From Clostridium thermarum (GTDB lineage Bacteria > Bacillota > Clostridia > Clostridiales > Clostridiaceae), in assembly GCF_006351925.1 (NCBI RefSeq), contig NZ_CP040924.1:1510001-1574000 (forward strand): DNA of 64,000 nt. The letters are read 5' to 3'. Made by a program: the position numbers and the translations under genes. Position 1 is the stretch's first letter. Each line of letters begins with the position of its first letter. The notes under the pieces were generated by a model. That model was not told the DNA's origin. It ran no database searches and saw nothing but the letters and a program-made list of their open reading frames with translations. Shown here piece after piece: positions 27,501-36,251 of this stretch.

Positions 27501-28305
27501 AACGAAAGCTAGACTTGATGTAGTACTTGTGGAAAAGGGAATTTTTAGTTCCAGAGAAAAGGCCCAGGCCGGTATAATGGCCGGTGATGTCTATGTCAAT
27601 GGAATCAAGGTTACAAAGGCCGGTCAGGTTGTTAAAAAGGAAGATGTAATTGAGTTCAGAGGCAATGAAATGCCCTATGTAAGTAGGGGGGGCTACAAGC
27701 TTGAAAAGGCCATAAGAGAATTTAACATTGACCTCAAAGACAAGGTTTGTATGGACATAGGAGCATCAACGGGAGGCTTTACTGACTGCATGCTGCAAAA
27801 TGGAGCAAGTAAGGTGTACTCCATAGATGTTGGCTATGGCCAATTTGCATGGAAATTGAGAATCGATCCAAGAGTGGTTTGTATGGAGAGGACAAATATA
27901 CGGTACGTCACTCCGGAAGACTTGGGAGAACTATGCGATATGGCCTCCATTGATGTATCTTTTATCTCACTCACCAAGGTATTACCGGCGGTTAAGGCAC
28001 TGCTGAAGGAAGAAGGAGAGGTACTGGCCCTGATAAAACCTCAGTTTGAAGCTGGCAGAGAAAAGGTCGGAAAAAAGGGTGTGGTTAGAGACAGGAGCAC
28101 CCACAAAGAAGTAATAGAAAAGGTTGTAAATTTTTCAATAAAAGAAGGATTTAGTATTATAAATATAGAATATTCACCAATAAAAGGGCCTGAAGGAAAC
28201 ATTGAGTATTTATTATATATGAAGAAGGATAATAACTCAAAGTGTGAGTTTGACGAAACTTTAATTGATAAGGTAGTGCAAAAATCTCATAAGGAATTAG
28301 ATTAA
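27493..28305 (+). CDS. tlyA: TlyA family rRNA (cytidine-2'-O)-methyltransferase
   Basis: 270 residues: N-terminal S4 domain ([30 protein letters not shown]...), then a Rossmann methyltransferase with [18 protein letters not shown] and the [12 protein letters not shown] and [21 protein letters not shown] motifs. TlyA methylates 16S/23S rRNA cytidines in mycobacteria; clostridial and Bacillus homologues (YqxC) sit in this same dxs-recN cluster. Confidence 0.9.
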   Translation: MSETKARLDVVLVEKGIFSSREKAQAGIMAGDVYVNGIKVTKAGQVVKKEDVIEFRGNEMPYVSRGGYKLEKAIREFNIDLKDKVCMDIGASTGGFTDCMLQNGASKVYSIDVGYGQFAWKLRIDPRVVCMERTNIRYVTPEDLGELCDMASIDVSFISLTKVLPAVKALLKEEGEVLALIKPQFEAGREKVGKKGVVRDRSTHKEVIEKVVNFSIKEGFSIINIEYSPIKGPEGNIEYLLYMKKDNNSKCEFDETLIDKVVQKSHKELD

Positions 28306-28330
28306 AGATTAGAACTCCATAGGAGGTACA

Positions 28331-29185
28331 ATGAGATATATTGGTTTAAACATCAATAGTTCAAAGGATAAAACCGGTTTTATCTTAAAAGAAGTACGAA
28401 GCTGTGTGGAAAGGATATTTACTGACAGTATAATATATACTTTTAAAGATAGTGAAACAGAAGATGACTCTGTTTTGGATAAAATGCAAATGATGATTAC
28501 CTTAGGCGGAGACGGAACAATAATCAGAACTGCCCGTGCCCTATGTAAGCACAATATACCCATACTGGGTGTCAATATCGGAAATCTTGGTTTCTTGGCC
28601 AGTGTTGAAAAGGAAGAGCTTGAAAGAGCTCTTCTACAGATAAAAGAAAACAATTACAATGTGGAAAATCGAATTATGCTCAGATGCGAAATATCAAATA
28701 AGGAAAAGTCACTGGTCTATGCCTCACTTAATGATATTGTATTGTCTAAGGGTGCTTTGGCGAGAATGGTAAAATATCAAATTAAGGTGGACAATAATTT
28801 GTACACTGAGTTTAATGCTGATGGAGTTATAGTATCAACTCCTACGGGATCTACTGCTTATGCATTATCTGCCGGAGGACCTATTTTATACCCAACACTT
28901 AGCTTAATCGAAGTAACCCCAATTTGCCCTCAGTCCCCTGGATTAAGGAGCCTGGTACTGGATTCAAAAAGCATAGTGCAAATATTGATCCAGGACTGGA
29001 ATGAGAGTATTTTTCTTACGGTTGATGGGCAGGAATCTTTAAAACTAGACAAGGGCTCAGTGATAACAATCAGCTTATCTGATTGGAAATGCAGCCTGAT
29101 AAGACTTAAAAATTATGATTATTTTAATGTTTTAAGAGATAAAATTATTTGGAGAACCAGAGAAATAAGTTGTGAAGGTGATTGA
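28331..29185 (+). CDS. nadK: NAD kinase
   Basis: 284 residues. [12 protein letters not shown] is the catalytic GGDGT motif, NIGNLGFLA and [25 protein letters not shown] are the NE/D and GT-rich motifs. Converts NAD to NADP with ATP or polyphosphate. AGGAGG ribosome binding site. Overlaps the argR start region by four bases or ends just before ATG 29188. Confidence 0.95.
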   Translation: MRYIGLNINSSKDKTGFILKEVRSCVERIFTDSIIYTFKDSETEDDSVLDKMQMMITLGGDGTIIRTARALCKHNIPILGVNIGNLGFLASVEKEELERALLQIKENNYNVENRIMLRCEISNKEKSLVYASLNDIVLSKGALARMVKYQIKVDNNLYTEFNADGVIVSTPTGSTAYALSAGGPILYPTLSLIEVTPICPQSPGLRSLVLDSKSIVQILIQDWNESIFLTVDGQESLKLDKGSVITISLSDWKCSLIRLKNYDYFNVLRDKIIWRTREISCEGD

Positions 29186-29187
29186 TA

Positions 29188-29640
29188 ATGAAAGTTTTAC
29201 GTCATGCAAAAATAATAGAAATTATTAACTCAAAGGAAATAGAGACTCAGGAAGAACTGGCAGAGGAACTGAAACGCTGTGGAATGGATGTTACCCAGGC
29301 CACAGTTTCCAGAGATATAAAGGAATTAAAATTGATTAAGGTACTATCCAATAGTGGGAAGTACAAATATGTGGCTATAACTCCGGAGCAAAATTTTTTA
29401 TCAAACAAATTGGTTAACATATTCTCTCAGACAGTGCTATATGTGGAGAATGTAGAGAATATGGTTATAATAAAAACTATAACAGGATCTGCTTCTGCAG
29501 CGGCAGAAGCTATAGATTCTTTGAATTTTGAAGAGATAGCCGGAACCATAGCTGGAGATAATACAATTTTTATCGTGGTACGTGGTGTTGAGAAGGCCCA
29601 AGAACTGGTGAAAAAAATAAAAAAACTATTAAATTCTTAA
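29188..29640 (+). CDS. argR: Arginine repressor ArgR/AhrC
   Basis: About 150 residues: N-terminal winged helix ([33 protein letters not shown]) and C-terminal oligomerisation/arginine-binding domain with [13 protein letters not shown] and [11 protein letters not shown]. Controls arginine metabolism. The ATG at 29188 is eight bases after AAGGTGA; a TTG at 29182 is less well spaced. Confidence 0.94.
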   Translation: MKVLRHAKIIEIINSKEIETQEELAEELKRCGMDVTQATVSRDIKELKLIKVLSNSGKYKYVAITPEQNFLSNKLVNIFSQTVLYVENVENMVIIKTITGSASAAAEAIDSLNFEEIAGTIAGDNTIFIVVRGVEKAQELVKKIKKLLNS

Positions 29641-29663
29641 ATTAACATACAGGAGGTTAGCAG

Positions 29664-31373
29664 ATGCTTCTGCAAATGAATATAAAGAACTTTGCGTTGA
29701 TCGAAGGGCTATCGTTAAATTTTCAAGAAGGCTTTAATGTATTAACCGGAGAGACAGGAGCAGGTAAATCTATACTTATAGATGCCATAAATTATGTTTT
29801 AGGTAGCAAGTTTAATAAAGATCTGATAAGAACTGGTGAGAGCAGCACCTATGTAGAAGCAGTGTTCAGTTTAGATAATGACAATACAAAAAATATTTTA
29901 CGCAAAATGGAAATTGAATTTGATGATGTTGTCATTATAAGCAGAGAGAGTTTTAATTCAGGCAGAAGTAATATAAAAGTAAACGGAAAGTCTGTTATCT
30001 TATCTGCCTTAAGAGAAATCACTGAAACTCTTATAGATATACATGGACAGCATGAAAATGTAAATTTATTTAATTCCTCCACTCACATCCATTATCTGGA
30101 TGGATACAGCGGAAGTGCATTACAGGGACTTATGGTTGAATACAAAGAGTACTATCATAGGCTTTCCGAAATAAATTCTAAGATTGAAAGCTTAAGGGGA
30201 AAGGATGAGCAAAGTGCAAAAGTAGCCAGTTACCTCCAATTTCAACTTCAGGAGATTGAAGCTGCAAAGCTAAGAAGAGGTGAGGATGTTGAGCTTGAGG
30301 AAAGAGCTGAGGTTCTGACAAATGCAGAGAAAATCAGCAGTGTATTAAATTATAGTTATGAGTTACTTTATAATGGAATGGAAGGAAGTGCTTCTGTGTA
30401 TGATGCACTGGATAATGTCATAAAGGAGCTAAGATCTATTCAAGATAAAGTAAAAATTGCTAAAAAAATTGGAGATAGCCTGGAAGAAGCATATTTTAAT
30501 ATAGAGCAAAATATTGGTGAACTAAGGTCTGTAAAGGATAGTTATTATTATGATGTGGACGAACTATCTGAGGTAAACAGCAGAATATATGAAATTGGCA
30601 AGCTTAAGAAAAAGTATGGTAATACCATTGAACAAATCTTGACCTATAGAGATAAATTACAAAAAGATTTGGAAGAAATAATAAACAAGGATGAAATAGT
30701 AAACAAGTTGCTTGAAGAAAAAAAGAAGATTGAAAAAAAGTGCATGAATCTAGCAGAAAAGTTACACTGTGTGAGAAATGAATATGCATCTGTGTTAGAA
30801 GAGAAAATAAAAGACCAGCTTTCCGATATCGGCATGGCAAAAAGCGTATTTAGGGTCCAGGTTGATAAGGACAATGTACTGAGAAATAATGGCTTTGATA
30901 AGGTGCAGTTCTTAATTTCCACCAATCCGGGAGAACCTTTGAAGCCTTTAGAAAAAATAGCTTCCGGTGGAGAATTGTCAAGAATTATGTTATCCTTGAA
31001 GACGGTATTTATAGACAGAGATATGATACCAACAGTTATATTTGACGAAATAGATACCGGTATCAGTGGAGCAATAGCCCAAAAGGTTGCTGAAAAAATG
31101 TACTTGATATCATGCAAACATCAAGTATTTTGTATCACCCATCTCCCGCAGATTGCCACTATGTCAGATTCCCATTACAGGGTTTACAAAGAGATTATAG
31201 AAGATAAGACTTATACAAATGTTAAAAGGCTTTCCAAGGAGGAAAAGATAGAAGAAATAAGCAGGATGATTGGTGGTATTGAAGTAACCAATATTACTGT
31301 AAATAATTCTAAGCAGCTGATTCAAATGGCAGATAAGTTAAAAAAGACTATTTGTGAATCAATCAAAGTTTAA
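29664..31373 (+). CDS. recN: DNA repair protein RecN (SMC-like)
   Basis: 569 residues. N-terminal Walker A TGETGAGKSILIDAINYVLG, two long coiled coils, and C-terminal signature LEKIASGGELSRIMLSLK with Walker B PTVIFDEIDTGISG. RecN is an SMC-like protein acting early at double-strand breaks. Strong CAGGAGG ribosome binding site. Last gene before a terminator. Confidence 0.95.
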   Translation: MLLQMNIKNFALIEGLSLNFQEGFNVLTGETGAGKSILIDAINYVLGSKFNKDLIRTGESSTYVEAVFSLDNDNTKNILRKMEIEFDDVVIISRESFNSGRSNIKVNGKSVILSALREITETLIDIHGQHENVNLFNSSTHIHYLDGYSGSALQGLMVEYKEYYHRLSEINSKIESLRGKDEQSAKVASYLQFQLQEIEAAKLRRGEDVELEERAEVLTNAEKISSVLNYSYELLYNGMEGSASVYDALDNVIKELRSIQDKVKIAKKIGDSLEEAYFNIEQNIGELRSVKDSYYYDVDELSEVNSRIYEIGKLKKKYGNTIEQILTYRDKLQKDLEEIINKDEIVNKLLEEKKKIEKKCMNLAEKLHCVRNEYASVLEEKIKDQLSDIGMAKSVFRVQVDKDNVLRNNGFDKVQFLISTNPGEPLKPLEKIASGGELSRIMLSLKTVFIDRDMIPTVIFDEIDTGISGAIAQKVAEKMYLISCKHQVFCITHLPQIATMSDSHYRVYKEIIEDKTYTNVKRLSKEEKIEEISRMIGGIEVTNITVNNSKQLIQMADKLKKTICESIKV

Positions 31374-31417
31374 AAACAAAATAAATAATACATAATTTTA
31401 TAAATTTTAGAAAAAAT

Positions 31418-31452
31418 AAAACTATAAGTTTTTATGCTTATAGTTTTTTTTG
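31418..31452 (+). terminator. Terminator after recN
   Basis: AAAACTATAAG pairs with CTTATAGTTTT around about seven bases, followed by a run of T. It ends the yqhY-to-recN cluster. Confidence 0.9.
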
Positions 31453-31632
31453 TTTATGAAAAAATAATGTGTATGATTTATTAAATTTTATATCATATGA
31501 ATTCTATATCCAGGCCTTGCTAAAATATACAAAACATTATTAAACATATACACTAAACTATTGGCTTTCTATGTAGATTTATTATAGCATAACATATTTC
31601 AAAATCGGGAAACTTAAAATTAAAGGCAGTAA

Positions 31633-31682
31633 TGACTATAGATTCGAAAATATATGTTTGTTCAAGTATTAATCTATAGTCA
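31633..31682. promoter_or_regulatory. Exact 12-bp inverted repeat upstream of spoIVB
   Basis: TGACTATAGATT (31633-31644) and AATCTATAGTCA (31671-31682) are exact reverse complements with 26 bases between. The 347-base recN-spoIVB gap otherwise holds the recN terminator and AT-rich DNA in which I could not confidently place a SigF or SigG promoter. Confidence 0.35.
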
Positions 31683-31720
31683 AAGTAAGAATACTAAAAG
31701 GATAAAAGGAGGTTAAAATA

Positions 31721-32950
31721 ATGGGTAGGAAAAAGGCATACAAGATCATGTATATTTTAACTCCTGTGGTATTTTTGATTTTAAGTTTGTTTCTTTCTAT
31801 AGAGAAAATACCTAATACAATGTTTATACGAGTAAAGGACGAAATAAAATCAAGTTACCTCTTAAAAGTAAATGAAAGAAAAGACGTATCTGCCTTAGCA
31901 GTTGGGAAGGTAAAGGACCAGCCTGAATTAAACTCAAAAGCGGATGTGAAACTCCTAGGCTTGTTTTCTGTTAAATCCGTTGACGTAAAAAGAGTCCCGG
32001 ACTTAAGCCTATACCCCGGAGGAACCAGCATAGGGGTAAAACTGAATACCAAGGGTGTATTGGTAGTAGCCCTAAGTGACATAGAAGTAGATAACAGTAA
32101 AGTATCAAGTCCTGCGGCTCAAAGCGGTATCATGGTTGGAGACAGTATATTAAGCATCAATGATAAGTCTGTAAAAAATGCGGAAATGCTCTCAGATTTA
32201 ATAAATGAATCTGAAGGTAAGGAAGTAAAAATTGAGGTAGAAAGAAAAGGTGAAAGCATAATAAAGTTAGTTAAACCGGTTAAAATACCAAAGGAAAAGA
32301 AATATAAAATCGGATTGTGGGTAAGAGACTCCACCGCTGGTGTTGGAACACTGACCTTCTATGATGAAAAGACCGGTAGTTTTGCTGCATTAGGTCATCC
32401 TATAACCGATGTGGATACAGGAACAATCTTAAATGTGGATAAAGGAGAACTTGTTGCATCATCTATAGTAAACATAAGAAAAGGTGTCAGAGGAACTCCG
32501 GGAGAATTAAAGGGCGTTTTTGTAAATGAAAGTAATGTGTTAGGACAAATAAATAGCAACACTGAATGTGGTATATTTGGTAAGGCTAATAAGTCAATAT
32601 TAGAGGGAAATAAAGTGAAGCCTATGAAAGTAGCACTGAGGGATGAAATTCAAGTTGGCGATGCACAAATAATCACAACTTTAGATGACAAGGGGCCACA
32701 GTACTATGATATTAAAATAGAAAAGCTATTAGATCAAGATACGCCTGGACCCAAAAGTATGGTAATTAAGGTTACAGACCCCAGGTTACTGGCTAAGACC
32801 GGTGGAATTGTTCAAGGTATGAGTGGTAGTCCAATTATTCAAAACAATAAAATTGTTGGAGCAGTAACACATGTTTTGATAAATAAGCCTGATACTGGCT
32901 ATGGCATATATATAGAATGGATGTTAAAAGACTCAAAAATAGTGGATTAA
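31721..32950 (+). CDS. spoIVB: SpoIVB serine peptidase
   Basis: 409 residues: N-terminal membrane anchor (about 9-28), PDZ domain (GIMVGDSILSINDKSVKNAE, around 140-185), and the SpoIVB peptidase domain with His226 in AALGHPITD and the catalytic Ser368 in GMSGSPIIQNNKIVGAVTHV. Secreted from the forespore, it triggers SpoIVFB/pro-SigK processing in Bacillus; in clostridia the SigK branch may differ. AAAGGAGG ribosome binding site. Confidence 0.95.
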   Translation: MGRKKAYKIMYILTPVVFLILSLFLSIEKIPNTMFIRVKDEIKSSYLLKVNERKDVSALAVGKVKDQPELNSKADVKLLGLFSVKSVDVKRVPDLSLYPGGTSIGVKLNTKGVLVVALSDIEVDNSKVSSPAAQSGIMVGDSILSINDKSVKNAEMLSDLINESEGKEVKIEVERKGESIIKLVKPVKIPKEKKYKIGLWVRDSTAGVGTLTFYDEKTGSFAALGHPITDVDTGTILNVDKGELVASSIVNIRKGVRGTPGELKGVFVNESNVLGQINSNTECGIFGKANKSILEGNKVKPMKVALRDEIQVGDAQIITTLDDKGPQYYDIKIEKLLDQDTPGPKSMVIKVTDPRLLAKTGGIVQGMSGSPIIQNNKIVGAVTHVLINKPDTGYGIYIEWMLKDSKIVD

Positions 32951-32952
32951 TG

Positions 32953-32982
32953 AAAAAGGTCGCTTCTATCAGCGGCCTTTTC
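32953..32982 (+). terminator. Terminator after spoIVB
   Basis: AAAAGGTCGCT pairs with AGCGGCCTTTT around TCTATC. It separates spoIVB from spo0A. Confidence 0.85.
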
Positions 32983-33041
32983 ATTGTATAAACGTTAAAT
33001 ATAAAAATGGATAAAAATAACAATTATTTTTTCATTACCTA

Positions 33042-33070
33042 GAAGGAATTTTATTAACTTTGTCGAATTA
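33042..33070 (+). promoter_or_regulatory. SigH promoter with overlapping Spo0A box for spo0A
   Basis: GAAGGAATT (33042-33050), an 11-base spacer and GTCGAATTA (33062-33070) match the SigH consensus RnAGGAwww-N11-RnnGAATww at every fixed base. TGTCGAA (33061-33067), the core of the 0A box, overlaps the -10. The spo0A start is 45 bases downstream. Confidence 0.85.
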
Positions 33071-33114
33071 GTTATTTGTTAATATATGTAATGATTTTTT
33101 GGAGGGATATTAAA

Positions 33115-33927
33115 ATGGAAGAAACTAAAATATCGGTACTCATTGCAGATGATAATAAGGAATTTTGTAACATTTTAAATGATTATTTAGCAAACCAAAG
33201 GGATATAATTGTAACAGGTATAGCAAAAGATGGTGTAGAGGCTTTAAAGTTTATATCGGAAAAAACTCCCGACTTGGTAGTATTAGATATAATTATGCCA
33301 CATTTAGATGGACTGGGTGTTTTGGAGAAACTAAATACAATGAATCTGGATCCAAAACCCAGAATAATTGTGCTATCTGCAGTGGGACAAGATAAGATTA
33401 CTCAGAGGGCTATAACGCTTGGTGCAGATTATTATGTGGTTAAGCCTTTTGATATGGATGTGTTCACAAAGAGAATTAGACAGATGTTTAATAACACTAT
33501 ATCCAGTGATGATGTTAAAAAGACTATATCTCTAATAGACACCCCTGAGATTAGGGTATCAAAAAAGGAACCATTGGATTTGGAATCTGAAATAACCAAT
33601 ATAATTCATGAAATTGGTGTTCCTGCCCACATTAAAGGATATATGTACCTGAGGGAAGCTATTACCATGGTAGTTAATGATATGGAACTGCTGTCAGCAG
33701 TGACAAAGGAACTGTATCCATCCATAGCTAAGAAGTATAATACTACTGCCAGCAGGGTAGAAAGAGCAATAAGACATGCTATAGAAGTTGCTTGGGGACG
33801 TGGTCAAGTTGAAACTATAAATAAGCTCTTTGGCTATACTATACACAACGATAAGGGCAAGCCAACAAATTCAGAGTTTATTGCAATGGTAGCTGATAAG
33901 TTGAGATTAAAAAATAAGGTAAGCTAG
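33115..33927 (+). CDS. spo0A: Sporulation master regulator Spo0A
   Basis: 270 residues from ATG 33115 (AGGGA site upstream); the open frame reaches further back but those residues are not in the family. Receiver domain with Asp12-Asp13, phosphoacceptor Asp58 and Lys110; C-terminal DNA-binding domain with the conserved [18 protein letters not shown] recognition helix. It controls entry to sporulation. The gene follows spoIVB as in B. subtilis and other spore formers. Confidence 0.97.
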   Translation: MEETKISVLIADDNKEFCNILNDYLANQRDIIVTGIAKDGVEALKFISEKTPDLVVLDIIMPHLDGLGVLEKLNTMNLDPKPRIIVLSAVGQDKITQRAITLGADYYVVKPFDMDVFTKRIRQMFNNTISSDDVKKTISLIDTPEIRVSKKEPLDLESEITNIIHEIGVPAHIKGYMYLREAITMVVNDMELLSAVTKELYPSIAKKYNTTASRVERAIRHAIEVAWGRGQVETINKLFGYTIHNDKGKPTNSEFIAMVADKLRLKNKVS

Positions 33928-33960
33928 TAGTTTTAGTATAGAAAATTGCAAAGTAAAATA

Positions 33961-34000
33961 GAGGCATGTGGTAGCATGCCTTACTGTTTTAATAAACAGT
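33961..34000 (+). terminator. Two tandem hairpins after spo0A
   Basis: AGGCATG/CATGCCT (33962-33981) is followed at once by ACTGTTT/AAACAGT (33983-34000). The first hairpin is followed by a T-poor stretch, so it is a moderate terminator candidate. Confidence 0.55.
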
Positions 34001-34089
34001 TGATGGACAAATCACCAGTATATCTCACACTTCACCAACACTCCTCTAAAACAGAGTAATATATTGTAATAACTGATTACTTAGAAAAA

Positions 34090-34195
34090 TCCTTCAGCGT
34101 TCACAGTGGCCTCCCCACAAATCAGTGTTTAAAAATGAAATCCCTTCAGCATAATTTCCTTTGTTCAGTGTCTTCAGTGATGAAAATTTTGCTTA
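34090..34195. repeat. Degenerate repeat-like spacer between spo0A and spoIIM
   Basis: In a 370-base gap the strings CCTTCAGC, TTCACAGTG, CCCTTCAGC and GTTCAGTGTCTTCAGTG recur on one strand, reminiscent of one arm of the hairpin element at 6531-6614. No coding frame was seen. It may be a decayed copy of that repeat; the rest of the gap is unremarkable. Confidence 0.25.
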
Positions 34196-34299
34196 ATAGG
34201 ATCAATGGAATATATCTTCCCATGGTGACATAAATATTATATAGAATTTTATTTTAATAACTCCGTGTGAAAAATAGGTATACTATAGGGAGGAAGAAA

Positions 34300-34947
34300 A
34301 TGAGAAGATTAAATACCGGTTCCAATTTATCAAGACACTTTCAGGAAAGCATGTGGCTGTACATTGTTTCGCTCTTATGCCTTTTTACAGGCATTGTCCT
34401 TGGAATTTATACCGTAAGGTACATGGATGACCTACAAAGGCAAGACTTAATCAGCTATTTCTTAGATTTTAATAAAAATATCAGTACTATGGAAGTAAAA
34501 AATACTGCTGTTATAATAGAGAGCCTTAAAAACAATCTGCCAATGCTTTTGGTTTTGTGGGTGGCAGGACTAACAATTATAGGAATTCCTATAATATTAA
34601 TTGTAGATATTGTTAAAGGATTTTTCTTTGGTTTTGCAACAACCTTTGCATTTTATAGTATGGGATATAAAGGGACTTGGTTTGTACTTTTAGGAGTTCT
34701 TCCTCAAAATATCATATACATACCTTGCTTGATAGTAGCTTCTGTATTGGCAATGCGTTTATCTTTTTCAAAGCTTAAGGATAGGGTTAATAAGCAAATA
34801 AATTATAACAAAAATTATTTTTTAGATTATTCGGTTACCTTCTTTATAATATTGTTGGTTATGATATTGGGATTCTTGTATGAGGCCTATGTAACTCCAA
34901 GAGCAATTCAAACCATAGCAACTGCAGCAGGGAGTGTGATTTTTTGA
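34300..34947 (+). CDS. spoIIM: Stage II sporulation protein M
   Basis: 215 residues from ATG 34300 (GGGAGGAAG site). Five membrane helices including LYIVSLLCLFTGIVLGIYTV, LPMLLVLWVAGLTIIGIP and a FFFGF..GYKGTW region that marks the family. With SpoIID and SpoIIP it drives septal peptidoglycan hydrolysis during engulfment. Overlaps the next small gene by four bases. Confidence 0.93.
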   Translation: MRRLNTGSNLSRHFQESMWLYIVSLLCLFTGIVLGIYTVRYMDDLQRQDLISYFLDFNKNISTMEVKNTAVIIESLKNNLPMLLVLWVAGLTIIGIPIILIVDIVKGFFFGFATTFAFYSMGYKGTWFVLLGVLPQNIIYIPCLIVASVLAMRLSFSKLKDRVNKQINYNKNYFLDYSVTFFIILLVMILGFLYEAYVTPRAIQTIATAAGSVIF

Positions 34948-35171
34948 GACAAAAAAATGATTTCTATAATTTTTTATGGATCTATTTAAAATGTTTTGCC
35001 TTGCTTGTTATCTTAGGATACATACTTCCCATTGTATTTGACCAGCTGATATTCTACCTATATAAAAGGACCGTAATACATAAAAATAGCATATTTGTAG
35101 CAGATATTCATGACAATATAAACTTTTTTCAATATTATTATAATGCATTCAGAAGTTACATAACCTATTAG
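34944..35171 (+). CDS. Small membrane protein coupled to spoIIM
   Basis: 75 residues, TTG start after GGGAGTG, overlapping the spoIIM stop. One or two membrane helices (about 9-35) then an aromatic-rich tail (FFQYYYNAFRSY). I do not recognise the family. Coupling to spoIIM suggests co-production during sporulation. Confidence 0.55.
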   Translation: MRQKNDFYNFLWIYLKCFALLVILGYILPIVFDQLIFYLYKRTVIHKNSIFVADIHDNINFFQYYYNAFRSYITY

Positions 35172-35255
35172 TATTGAGTAGGGAAGTAATATTCTATATA
35201 ATAATAATAGAAACAAAGGGTTAAAATATACTATTAATCAGTTAGTAGGTGTAAT

Positions 35256-36137
35256 ATGAACGAACTTGTAAAAGAATATTTAACATATATAAGTGAAAAT
35301 AAAAATTTGAGTGACAACACCATAGATGCCTACAAGAGAGATATAACCATTTTTCAGAAGTTTTTAGTTAGTAACAATTTAACCTATGATAAGGTTAATA
35401 ACATGACCTTGATGTCATATACTCAAAGCTTGGCCAGTAGTGGGAAGAAAGAATCCTCGATAGCAAGAAGTGTAATTTGCCTGAGAAACTTTTATAAGTA
35501 TCTGGTTAGGACCGGCCGCTTGGAAAAGGCAGCGGTTTTAGATTATGAAATTCCAAAATATAAGAGAAGTATACCTGAAATATTGACCGTCGAAGAAGTA
35601 AATAGGCTGCTTTCTACACCGGATCAGAACTCCATAAAAGGAGTAAGAGATAAGGCCATGCTTGAAATGATGTATGCCAGTGGCATTAAAATATCAGAAA
35701 TGTTGAACTTGACCCTGGAAGATATAGATTTGAGGTTTAATTATCTAAGATGTAAAGGTACTAAGGGCATGGAAAGAATTATACCCCTAGGGAAATACTG
35801 TGTTGAATGTGTGGACAAGTACCTTAAGCTTAGAAAAGAGCTCAATACAAAGGATTTGAAGTTTCTCTTTTTAAATAATAAAGGGGAAAAAATGAGCAGG
35901 CAGGGGTTTTGGAAGATTATTAAGTATTATTCTAAAAAAGCAAAAATAAATAAAGAGATAAATTTATATACACTGAGGCATTCTATAGCGGTGCACATGA
36001 TAGAGAATGGTGCAGACATAAGGTCACTGAAAGAGCTATTAGGCTATAAAGATATATCTGCAGTTCAGGTCTATATAGATGCAATGAAAAAACAAAAATT
36101 GATGGAAGTTTATAAGAATACCCATCCCAGAGCATAA
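35256..36137 (+). CDS. xerD: XerD-like tyrosine recombinase with altered active site
   Basis: 293 residues, with the full XerC/D architecture: N-terminal SAM-like domain (1-90) and catalytic domain to the ...THPRA end shared with XerD. The beta-hairpin Lys region (CKGTKGMERI), Arg241 (LRHS) and nucleophile Tyr273 (VQVYI) are kept. However, the first catalytic Arg is Lys145 (SGIKISEM), the His of H-x-x-R is Tyr238 (LYTLRHS) and the second His/Trp is Tyr264 (LLGYKDIS). Position next to spoIIM and dacF corresponds to ripX/xerD in B. subtilis. Activity may be reduced or abolished. Confidence 0.85.
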   Translation: MNELVKEYLTYISENKNLSDNTIDAYKRDITIFQKFLVSNNLTYDKVNNMTLMSYTQSLASSGKKESSIARSVICLRNFYKYLVRTGRLEKAAVLDYEIPKYKRSIPEILTVEEVNRLLSTPDQNSIKGVRDKAMLEMMYASGIKISEMLNLTLEDIDLRFNYLRCKGTKGMERIIPLGKYCVECVDKYLKLRKELNTKDLKFLFLNNKGEKMSRQGFWKIIKYYSKKAKINKEINLYTLRHSIAVHMIENGADIRSLKELLGYKDISAVQVYIDAMKKQKLMEVYKNTHPRA

Positions 36138-36251
36138 AATGAATAATCGTAACATAAAAGGAATTGGTTTATGATGCCAGGTCCTTTTTTTTATGGTTTT
36201 GTGATAATCTTAGGCTTATTGGAAAAAATAAATATGAAAGGAGGATTAGAA

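Noticed and set aside
30644..31117. A 157-codon minus-strand frame inside recN
   Set aside because: Overlaps the conserved C-terminal ATPase half of RecN; Phe/Ser/Leu-rich composition is expected for the reverse complement of a coiled-coil gene.
35256..36137. The xerD-like gene considered as an integrase of a mobile element
   Set aside because: No attachment repeats or cargo are seen, and the position and C-terminus match chromosomal XerD.
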